Part shown: piece by piece, positions 55,034 through 64,000 of the stretch
How the letters are laid out: every line of letters starts with the position of its first letter
Numbering within the stretch: position 1 is the first letter of the stretch
From: Artemia franciscana
Taxonomy: Eukaryota > Arthropoda > Branchiopoda > Anostraca > Artemiidae
Direction of reading: 5' to 3'
Length of the DNA: 64,000 nucleotides
Assembly (NCBI RefSeq): GCF_032884065.1
Contig: NC_088865.1
Coordinates: 46,154,185-46,218,184, forward strand
Position numbers and translations under genes: made by a program
Notes under the pieces: generated by a model
What the model saw: only the letters and a program-made list of their open reading frames with translations
Database searches by the model: none
Told to the model about the DNA's origin: nothing

Positions 55034-56576
55034 ATCAAACAGTTCGTGGTAACGAACTGTAGTAAGGAGCGACCCGGCTCAATAGTAACCAAAACTCTAA
55101 AAAATGGAATTTTGATACCAATACCTACATCAAAAGAATCGCATTTTAATGCTAATTTTAAATATATACGTTTCATCAAGTTTAGTCTTACCAATCAAAC
55201 GTTACGAGCCTGAGAAAATTTGCGTTATTTTAGAAAATAGGGGGAAACGCCCCCTAGAAGTCATAGAATCGAAAATCACACCATCAGATTCAGCGTATCA
55301 GAGAACCCTACTGCAGAAGTTTCAAGCTCCTATCTACAAAAATTTGGGATTTTGTATTTTTTGCCAAAAGGATGATCACGGATGCGTGTTTATTTGTTTT
55401 TTTGTTTTTTTTCCCCAGGGGTGATCGTATCGACCCATTTGTCCTAGAATGTTGCAAGAGGGCTCATTCTAACGGAAATGAAAAGTTCTAGTGCCCTTTT
55501 TAAGTGACAAAAAAATTGGAGGGGATCTAGGACCCCTCCCACGCTAATTATTTTACCAAAGTCAACGGATCAAAATTCTGAGATAGCCATTTTATTCAGC
55601 GTAGTCGAAAAACCTTATAACTATGTCTTTGGGGACGATTTACTCCCCCAAAGTCCCCGTGGGAGGGCCAACAAGTTACAAACTTTGACCAGTGCTTACA
55701 TATAGTAATGGTTATTGGGAAGTGTACAGGCGCTTTCAGGAGGATTTTTTTTGGTTGGGGGGGGGGGGGGTGAGAAGAGGGGGATATACTGGGGGAACTT
55801 TCCATCAATAATTTGTCATGGGGGAAGAAAATCTTCATGAAGGGAGCGCAGGATTTACTAGCATTATTTAAAAAAAAACAATGGAAAAATAAATATGAAA
55901 AAGTTCTTTCAGCTGGAAGTAAGGAGCAGCATTAAAACTTAAAACAAACAGAAATTATTACCCATTTGAGGGGCTCATCTCCTCCTAATACCTCGCGCTT
56001 TACGCTAAAGTATTTTTAGTAATTTCAACTATTTATTCTACGGCTTTTGTGATTCTGGGGTCATTCTTAATGAACTGGGACAAAATTTAAGCTTTAGTGT
56101 AAAGAGCGAGAATCTGACAAGGGGGCGAAGCCCCTCATGTATGTAATAAAAATATGAGAATACAAAAGTTCTTTACGTAAGCTAATTTATAAGTTGCGTA
56201 AATCTTTTACTAATAAAAATATTCGTAAAAAATTAAAAATTCTACTTGCCTTTTTAATTAACCAAAACATCAGAGGGCAACTAGGCTTCCTCCCCCGCTC
56301 TTTTTTTCTCAAAATCATTCGATCAAAATTATGAGAAAGCCATTTAGCCAAAAAAAAAATCCAAATTTTGTTTTAATTATTCCTCTGCGGAGAGCCAAAA
56401 TCAAAACATGCATTGATTCAAAAACGTTCAGAAATTAAATAAAAAAAACAAGTTTTTTTAACTGAAAGTAAGGAGCAACATTAAAACTTAAAAAGAACAG
56501 AAATTACTTCGTATATGAAAGGGGCTGCTTCCTCATCAACGCCCCGCTCTTTACGCTAAAGTTTTTTACTGTTTTC
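55034..56576 (+). repeat. Dispersed repeat, tandem unit 1
   Basis: Unit 1 of a tandem pair starts AACAGTTCGTGGTAACGAAC, with an inner palindrome GTTCGTGGTAACGAAC, then TGTAGTAAGGAGCGACCCGG. A poly-G run (55758-55770) and hairpin text with AAAGAGCGAG close it. The period is 1543 bases. No coding capacity. Confidence 0.9.
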
Positions 56577-57990
56577 AAACAGTTCGTGGTAACGAACTGT
56601 AGTAAGGAGCGACCCGGCTCAATAGTAACCAAAACTCTAAAAAATGAAATTTTGATACCAATACCTACATCAAAAGAATCGCATTTTAACGCTGACTTTA
56701 AATATATAAGTTTCATCAAGTTTAGTCTTACCCATCAAAAGTTACGAGCCTGAGAAAATTTGCGTTATTTTAGAAAATAGGGGGAAACGCCCCCTAGAAG
56801 TCATAGAATCTTGACGAAAATCACACCATCAGATTCAGCATATCAGAGAACCCTACTATAGAAGTTTCAAGCTCCTATCTACAAAAATGTGGAAGTTTGT
56901 ATTTTTTGCCAGAAGGCAGATCACGGATGCGTGTTTATTTGTTTTTTTGTTTTTTTCCCCAGGGGTGATCGTATCGACCCAGTTGTCCTAGAATGTTGCA
57001 AGAGGGCTCATTCTAACGGAAATGAAAAGTTCTAGTGCCCTTTTTAAGTGACCAAAAAAATTGGAGGGCACCTAGGCCCCCTCCCACGCTAATTATTTTC
57101 TCAAAGTCAACGGATAAAAATTCTGAGATAGCCATTTTATTCAGCGTAGTCGAAAAACCTTATAACTAAGTCTTTGGTAACGACTTACTCCCCCACAATC
57201 CCCGTAGGAGGGGCAACAAGTTACAAACTTTGACCAGTGCTTACATATAGTAATGGTTATTGGGAAGTGTACGTGCGTTTTCAGGAGGATTTTTTTGGTT
57301 GGGGGAGGGGTTGAGAAGAGGGGGATGTGCTGGGGGAACTTTCCATCGATAATTTGTCATGGGGGAAGAAAATCTCCATGAAGGGAGCGCAGGATTTACT
57401 AGCATTATTTAAAAAAAACAATGAAAAAATAAATATGAAAAAGTTCTTTCAGCTGGAAGTAAGGAGCAGCATTAAAACTTAAAACAAACAGAAATTATTA
57501 CCCATTTGAGGGGATCACCTCCTCCTAATACCTCGCTCTTTACGCTGAAGTATTTTTAGTAATTTCAACTATTTATTCTACGGCTTTTGTGATTCTTTGG
57601 TCATTCTTAATGAACTGGGACAAAATTTAAGCTTTAGTGTAAAGAGCGAGGATCTGACAAGGGGGCGAACCCCCTCATATATGTAATAAAAATATGAGAA
57701 CACAAAAGTTCTTTACGTAAGCTAATTTATAAGTTACGTAAATCTTTTACTAATAAAAATATTCGTAAGAAATTAAAAATTCTAGTTGTCTTTTTAATTA
57801 ACCAAAAAATCGGAGGGCAACTAGGCTTCCTCCCCTGCTCTTTTTTTCTCAAAATCATTCGATCAAAATTATGAGAAAGCCATTTAGCCAAAAAAAAAAA
57901 AATGCAAATTTTGTTTTAATTATTCCTCTGCGGAGAGCCAAAATCAAAACATACATTGATTCAAAAACGTTCAAAAATTAAATAAAAAAA
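56577..57990 (+). repeat. Dispersed repeat, tandem unit 2
   Basis: It repeats unit 1 nearly base for base from AACAGTTCGTGGTAACGAAC. Small differences include the deleted G run and a 15-base restored stretch (TTGACGAAAATCAC). It passes directly into the hairpin element at 57983. Confidence 0.9.
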
Positions 57991-58275
57991 AACAAGTTTT
58001 TTTAACTGAAAGTAAGGAGCGACATTAAAACTTAAAACGACCAGAAATTACTTTGTATATGAAAGAGGCTGCTTCCTCATCAACGCCCAGCTCCTTACGC
58101 TAAAGTTTTTTTACTGTTTTAAAAATAAGAATTGAGAGAAAGAGTCAAACTTTAGCGTAAAGAGCGAGGTGTTGATGAGGAAGTAGCCTCTTTCATATAC
58201 GAAGTAATTTCTGGTCGTTTAAGTTTTAATGTCGCTCCTTACTTTCAGTTAAAAAAACTTGTTTTTTTTTATTTA
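57983..58275. repeat. Hairpin MITE-like element
   Basis: Inverted arms of about 125 bases start AACAAGTTTTTTTAACTGAA and meet around AAAAATAAGAATTGAGAGAA. The arms contain GTAAGGAGCGACATTAAAAC and CTTTAGCGTAAAGAGCGAGG. It ends where the next ORF's stop codon lies. Confidence 0.87.
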
Positions 58276-58577
58276 ATATACATTAGGTTGAAAACCGACA
58301 AGCTTTTATCACCAATAAATACATTTGATGAAAGAACATCAATAATTTTACTCACTATTTGACTGCCAGCTTCGTCAAGATTGAAGAGTGCATTCTCCTC
58401 ACGCTGGAGGGCTGAAGGAGGCACATTCTTCCTGTTTTGTTGCGTTACCACGGAAAGGCCGGCGATTTCACAATACCTGTTAGTCGCTGGTCTCAAGGGT
58501 CCGCAGTAGGAGCCACATCTTCGTTTGCCTTTGCCTTCTTTGCTGGTTGGGGGCATTGGTCCGAATTTTCCTTAAAT
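58269..58577 (-). pseudogene. Exon-like ORF with cysteine cluster
   Basis: From ATG at 58556 a 95-codon frame reads MPPTSKEGKGKRRCGSYCGP, then ATNRYCEIAGLSVVTQQN, and SQIVSKIIDVLSSNVFIGD to a stop at 58269. Just upstream is TTTAATTTCTATTTAAG|G, a fair 3' splice site (about 58577). The stop lies at the junction with the hairpin repeat, so the 3' end may be truncated. A short zinc-binding R-x-CGSYCG...C segment is visible. No family was recognised. Confidence 0.4.
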
Positions 58578-58810
58578 AGAAATTAAACTTTAGTTTTCCA
58601 CGATGAAAAAATAAATCTTATTTTCGACATATCCCACGTTAAATTCACTTCGAATAGATCACACCCTTTGCCATCCATACCCCTTTTTAACTTTGTTAGA
58701 AACCTTCCGTCAAATCTATATCTGCTCTCAAGCTTAAATTGTCAACTTTCTAAGTAGTTTTCACGTCCCCGACGAGGATAAAAGAAACTATTTTCAATGA
58801 ATGATATATA

Positions 58811-59300
58811 GTCAGGGCGCCAGATTCTATATCTCGCTTATTTCGATTAGTACCCATGCCGGAAGGTACAAAAATGTTAAGAGTGGATCCCATGGTAGTC
58901 AACCATGCTGAAAACGAATATCGTAGGGCGCATGTTTGCCATTGGGGCGTTTCTGAGATATAGGCCAAAAACACCAAATTTAGCCTATAATAGAGTTCGA
59001 TGATTCTAATTTTTTTAAAGATAAGATTGGTCAAATCCAGTGTACTCCTATATCAATAGAAAGAAGAGACTCGGGGCTACACGAATATGATTTTTGTTTG
59101 TAAAAAAAATAAAAATAGTACACTTTTTATTGCAGTTTTAAAAAAAGTCAGATTTTTGTGAACAAATTTCTAACAGAAAAGCTGAAAACTCGAATTTTTT
59201 TCAAGATAAAGCATTTGTTTATATAAAAAAAGAAAGCCCATTTAATTCCGAACACATTGAGCTAAGAAAAAAAGTTTAAATTATTATATCTGGGGGGTCT
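58811..59300 (+). repeat. Left terminal inverted repeat
   Basis: It matches 63718-63215 in inverse orientation. Shared words include CCATGCCGGAAGGTACAAAA, CGTTTCTGAGATATAGGCCA, ATCAATAGAAAGAAGAGA and GCTGAAAACTCGAA. Identity falls inward. Confidence 0.8.
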
Positions 59301-59834
59301 GCAAGTGTACCCGATAATATTAATTTTGTTTAGTAGCCTGCTACCTAGCGGGAAGTTGATTGATAAGCTAAGCAAAAGAAATTGATAAGCAGAAGTTGAA
59401 AAAGAAAAGTGAGTCAGTTAGGAAGGAGAAAAAAAACAATTACTTCAGGTTGATTCAACGTGTGATTCTGACGCAAATACTGATTTGCTGATGGATGATA
59501 ATGAAGAATATGACACAAATTTGGAAGATCAAAAAACAATTTTTAAAGAAATAGAATTTTTAAAAGCACTTTTGGTGTTGTAAAGTTGGCTGGAAAAATG
59601 AGTGTAATTTTTTTGTTTTTGCAGAAGTAAGAGACTTAATGAAAGTAATTTACAAAATTAAATATCACAAGAAACTAGGTGATACTGACTAATTTAGATT
59701 TATAAGGACTGATAAAAAGGCATGTTACATTGATCAATCAGATTTAGTATTGGAACTTCCAGTTCTAGTGAAAATGCTTGTCAAATGGAACATCTGTGAT
59801 TTGAAATTGATGTGTCAATATTTAATCTAATATC
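59301..59834 (+). other. Transposon 5' region, weak coding traces
   Basis: An acidic stretch (STCDSDANTDLLMDDNEEYD at 59470-59510) suggests the N-terminus of the transposon protein in a broken frame. No clear start codon is visible, and an AG after a T-rich tract (59608-59627) could be a splice acceptor. Confidence 0.35.
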
Positions 59835-62682
59835 TTGCTTTTCCTTCATGAAGCACCAAACAACCATGCAACAGTCGAAAAATCTCTGCGAACGTTCACG
59901 GCGATAAGTAAAGCTGTCGGATGTGACGATATGGTGGTCACGCAAGATCTCTTCATTTATAAGCTAGCAGAGGGAGTGAAAAGTAAATACCCCACATCTG
60001 TAGAGATGGGAGGCTTCCACCTCCTGCTCAACTAACTGAAGGCATTTGGTAAGATACTGGACAGCTCCGGACTCAAAGAGACTATAGTGCAGGCAAAGCT
60101 GCTGCTACCTGGTACATGCGAAAAGGTATTTCAAGGGAAAGGCTACTACCAAGATATCAATGCCTACTGCATACTGTACGAGGCCTTGCTAGCCCTCTAC
60201 TGGGAGTCCTTGGAAGAGTATCCGAAGCACAAGAAGACTTATCCCGTCTGGACTAGCTGGGTAGTGCCATTGAGTCATTCAGGACTTCATTGGCAAACGG
60301 TGCTAACGCGCAAACTGCACTTCAGGAAACAAGCGATACATTAATCACTTTGGCTCCCAAAGTGAATGCCTTCGGAACCCTTCGAAATGCGTCAACCACG
60401 TTTGCTTTCTGGCGGTAGTTCTTGGAAATATTTGAAATAGCGATGCAATTCAATCATGCTGAACGAGACTGTGACTGGGAGTCTCATTTGACAGCAACTG
60501 TTCGGATGTTGCCATACTTGGTGGTGGCTGACCATCCTCAGTATACAAGATGTCTCATACAGTACCTATATGACATGCGAAGTTTACCACCAACCTTTCC
60601 TGATGTACACAGAAGGCTCATGAAAGGATACTTCCCAGTGAAGAGAACGCACACCAGGTTTACTGCCACCTGTTTCGATCAGATACTGGAATGTACAGTG
60701 AACAAGGATGCAAAGACGACGGCCGGAATAATAGGAGAACAAATGGATGAGAGGCAGACTGAAGCTTGGATAAGTAGTCAACGTATCCACAGAGACATTG
60801 AAATATCACGAAGACAATCAGTCGACGACGACGCGATTACAAATTTCACGGAGATATTGTTCGAGACATTTTAACTACATGTGGCAGTCCGTTCATCAGA
60901 GTGGACTTCGACCTAGTGAATATTGTGACGTCAGAAGTTATGGACGATGAGAGGATTGTTTCTGATATTACTTGCGTAGCCACAAAAGGAAAAGAGGTGG
61001 TTGAGGACTTTTTGTGCAGCAAGAAAGACGATGTGAAAAAGGTTGTACTCCGAACTTTCCCTTCAGAGAGAAAAACTCAGAAAGTGAATGGTGTCCCTAA
61101 AACCGATCTCCTGAGCTCTGAAGTAACAGCCTTGAAGAGAATCATTACTGCTCAGTTGAGCTACGGCGAAGAAAAGGAGAAAGCCGTTGCAAAGATCCTC
61201 ACAAAAGAGATTCTTCCTTTCCCTCCATTCATTTTTGAACATCTTCCGCAGCAATCAACCAAGCATTCCGCCACAAACATCCTCTGGCTGAAAAATGAGG
61301 GTGGGGAACAAAGCTGTGCTGTTGAACTGGATAAGATAAAAAGGAGGACTTTCAGCTTGGCCGGTCACTTTGAAATCCAAAGAAACAGCATCAGCTACAG
61401 TACACATCATTGACCTAATGTCCAAGATAAGGTCATATCGGCCTGCCAGGTTTGAAACAGTCAAAACCTTCGCGGAAAGATTGCTTCTATCATTGCTGAA
61501 TTATCTTCCGGTGGGTATTCCTGAAGTTCACATTGTCGCTCATCGGTACAATGGGCTTTTTGGGAAGCTAACGGACACCGGAGAGTTGATCTCCTTGAAA
61601 TCAGCATGCAGACTCCGACAAGGGAAAGGGGAAAACCTCCAGATTTCCACTCTTAGCACAATTGAAGAATGGGATGCCGTACTTGCAAGCTCAGCGTCTA
61701 AAAGCCGGCTCCTCAAAATTTTGCATGAAACCTGGGAGCAAATGAGTGATCAGCTTCCAAACGCACTCAGCCTTTTTCTCTCAGGTGGGTTCAAGGAGAG
61801 ATTCAAAGTGTCTCTGGTCAAGCGTGGCTGCTGTCCAACTTTACCAGAACACTGTTACTACGAGGAATGCTCGTCCTCCAGCCACGAAGAGGCTGACCAA
61901 CGCCTTATGACACATGCCAAGTACACTAGCCGTTACGCTTGTAGCATCGTAGCATCGTTGTGCATGCCAACGACACAGACGTGGCAGTAGCCTGTGTTCA
62001 TATTTTGAAGAGCTTCAAGCTGAGGGACTGAGTGAACTTTTCTTGAAGTTTTCGACTTACATTATCCCTGTACACGAGCTGGCGGATGGAGTCCACTTGT
62101 CCAAAGAGGAGCAGATTATGTTACCGTTCGTGCACTGTCAATCAGGGTGTGAGACAACGAACTTTTTCATCGGCGTCGGGAAAGCTTCTTTCTTAAACAC
62201 CGCGGTGTCTCCAACTTTTGCCTCAAAAATAGTGTCTGTGACGGAGCAGATCAAGGATGCAGAAGGGAAGCTTTCAGTCGACGCGTTTAGAGAATTTTAC
62301 GACCTATCAAAATTCCTGGTCTTTGTAAACAATACGGTAAACAGGCCGGATTCAATTCACTGGCCAGTGTAAGGGCTTACATTCGGTGCCAAAAACAAGA
62401 TGTGAAAAGACTTCCATCTTCTGACGACACCTTCAAGCCATGCATACGAATAGCCATATTCGCTTCATGGATAATCTTGTCGTCAGTACAGGCTCAGCCG
62501 AGCATTTCAGATCCACTTGTCCTTGGATGGAAGACAGCTGAAGGGGGAGTAGATGCGGTCGTCTCAAACTGTAAAGAAGCATCCAGCCTGGAATCTTACT
62601 GCAGATGCAAAAGTGGAAGATGCAGGAAAGACTGTAGCTGCTCAAAAATGAAAGGATGCTGTAGCTTATACTCCTGCCGCTG
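59835..62682 (+). pseudogene. Transposon protein with HEEAD and CXC-type motifs
   Basis: Coding segments in changing frames: GGFHLLLN (59835-60035, in-frame stop at 60033), KAFGKILDSSGLKETIVQAK (60036-60344), YDMRSLPPTFPDVHRRLMKG (60422-60874), 60901-61413, CPTLPEHCYYEECSSSSHEE followed by ADQRLMTHAKY (61370-61990), a DTDVAVACV segment at about 61972-62000 in another frame, LPFVHCQSGCETTNFF (62043-62372) and a C-terminal CRCKSGRCRKDCSCSK cysteine tail (62402-62682). This combination (HEEADxR, DTDVxV, HxxxGCxTT, CXC tail) is common in repetitive animal proteins of unsettled function. The acidic boxes could be catalytic. About six frame breaks. Confidence 0.6.
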
Positions 62683-62984
62683 AACGAGGAGGGCATGCAG
62701 GGAGTCTGACCTTGCCCCCATCTGAATTCTCGGAAGAAGAAAATGAGGAATATTTGTGAAAATTTTATTTGATACCTTTTACTTTTAATTACAACAGGTC
62801 CCTAATCAGTTACTATTACCCAATTTTACGGGCATGCCGAGTAAGACAACTCCAATGCGCCGACTGAATCCATCTGTGAAGCAGAATTCTTTCATGTAGT
62901 AAATAGCTCAGTCGTATTACTGGCAAATCAGGTCCCAAAAAGGTAATTACAGACGCCTTAGTACACCAGAAAACATATTCGTCC

Positions 62985-62991
<7 letters not shown>

Positions 62992-63067
<76 letters not shown>
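62992..63067. repeat. Poly(A) run of about 75
   Basis: An uninterrupted A run lies between the gene end and the right TIR. A true retroposed tail would lie next to its own element, but none is recognisable here. It may also be an assembly-sensitive homopolymer. Confidence 0.85.
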
Positions 63068-63068
<1 letters not shown>

Positions 63069-63214
63069 ACTTTTTAGTCAACATTTTTTTAAACCTATTT
63101 TTATTTTTAAGTAAAAGTTAAAAATTTTAAACAGTTAGGAAGTTTGAAGTATTCCTACCCTTTGAAGAAAAAAAATATGTCCCTTTTCACGATACAGCTA
63201 GTGATCATTTCAAT

Positions 63215-63718
63215 GACACTAAAAAAAAATCACAAACCTTTTAAAAATAAAAATAGTTTATATGTTTTTAGCTCAAATTGTAGGAATTGAATGCACTTTC
63301 TTTTCGAATATAAAAAAAAATTGTTGCCTTAAAGAAATTTCGAGTTTTTAGCCTTTCTTTGAGATATTTGTTGAAATTTACAGCACTTATTTTGAAACTG
63401 CAGTAAATAGAGAAAAAAATAGTGTTTTTTTTTTCAATTTAAATATCACATTCTTGTAGATCTAGATCTCTTCTTTCGATTGATATGACATTACGCCAGA
63501 TTCCTCAACCCAATAAGTCGCAAAAAAATCCTGAATCGTCACACTTAGTTATAGGCGAAATTTGGCGTTTTTGGCCTATATCTCAGAAACGCCCCAACGG
63601 CGAACTCGCGCCCTACGATATTTGTTTTCAGCATGGTCGACTACCCTAGGATCCGTCCTCAGCATTTTTGTACCTTCCGGCATGGGTGGGTGCACGATAC
63701 AGAATCTGGCGCTCTGAC
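63215..63718 (-). repeat. Right terminal inverted repeat
   Basis: The counterpart of 58811-59300. It reads inward GTCAGAGCGCCAGATTCTGT, and later GATATCGTAGGGCGC..., with about 80 percent similarity by eye near the end and less further inside. Confidence 0.8.
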
Positions 63719-64000
63719 TAATAGATAAAATGTCTAAAAAATTTGCCGTTATTCCGCTGCTTGGGAACTTTAATGCTTTAATTTCAGGCCAAGAATTCGA
63801 AATCCAGATCATAGTGCAGCAAATAATTGAGAATACAGGGCTTCCTTTAAACCCGAGTACCCAGATTCACAGTCATTTCCTCAAAGCGCGATCAAATAGG
63901 ATTGGTATATGCTTCAAAATTGCTTCCTAGGTAAAGTCTGTATGCCCGGCTCTGAAAGTTTTATTTTCAAAAGATAACTCCTCTCCAAGATAGCAAAAGG
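63719..64000. other. Right flank, no gene recognised
   Basis: A 66-codon plus-strand frame (MSKKFAVIPLLGNFNALISG) starts just after the transposon end. There is nothing to support or refute it, and the sequence runs to the window edge. Confidence 0.3.

Larger units (their letters stand above)
58811..63718 (+). mobile_element. DNA transposon with long diverged TIRs
   Basis: The ends are GTCAGGGCGCCAGATTCTAT (58811) and its inverse ending CTGAC at 63718. Both are flanked by TA, which may be the target duplication or part of the TIR. The inverted similarity continues inward for about 500 bases (to about 59300 and 63215) with gaps. The element is 4.9 kb and carries one broken plus-strand gene. 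The superfamily is not clear from the sequence. The TIR length and the CXC-tailed protein are its distinguishing marks. Confidence 0.75.

Noticed and set aside
62816..63070. Frame starting with a long run of phenylalanine
   Set aside because: It is the poly(A) run read on the other strand.

Overview
This window looks like repeat-dominated nuclear DNA of an animal, most likely an arthropod. Nearly everything recognisable is a transposable element or the remains of one: Helitrons, two non-LTR retrotransposons, a hAT-like relic, a Penelope-like element, a Polinton/Maverick, a long-TIR DNA transposon and hairpin MITE-like repeats. No bacterial operon, tRNA, rRNA or CRISPR array was seen. A brine-shrimp-like crustacean is a guess from general resemblance of the repeats and cannot be proved from the sequence.

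Layout. 1-10591: a nest of Helitrons. A plus-strand copy ends at 667. Minus-strand copies run 3540 to 759 (internally deleted, probably with a shorter Helitron nested in its tail) and 9625 to 4171 (near full length, with an HUH Rep and a PIF1-type helicase). The latter sits inside an older copy whose 5' end is at 10591. 10592-18830: decayed material, including a short serine/acid-rich exon-like ORF, a possible signal-peptide exon, a C2H2 zinc-finger pseudogene, an RT fragment, a minus-strand LINE with ORF1 zinc knuckles, endonuclease and RT, and a hAT-like transposase relic. 18825-44268: a giant inverted repeat with arms of about 10.2 and 11.5 kb and a 3.7 kb spacer. Each arm carries, at its outer end, a cassette of four small ORFs that I do not recognise; the rest is mostly non-coding repeats. 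44269-54650: a minus-strand Polinton with decayed protease, capsid-like genes, integrase, small accessory ORFs and protein-primed type B DNA polymerase, interrupted by a Penelope-like element at about 49547-51566. 55034-57990: two tandem copies of a 1.54 kb repeat, then a 280 bp hairpin MITE. 58811-63718: a DNA transposon with about 500 bp diverged TIRs and a broken plus-strand gene with HEEAD, H-x-x-x-GC-x-TT-like and CXC-type cysteine motifs.

How the parts relate. Almost every protein-coding remnant has frameshifts or stops, so this is a record of successive insertions rather than a set of cooperating host genes. The outer edges of the giant inverted repeat abut a hAT relic on one side and the broken Polinton protease on the other. 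The most interesting regions are the inverted repeat with its ORF cassette, the Polinton, and the long-TIR transposon at the right end.
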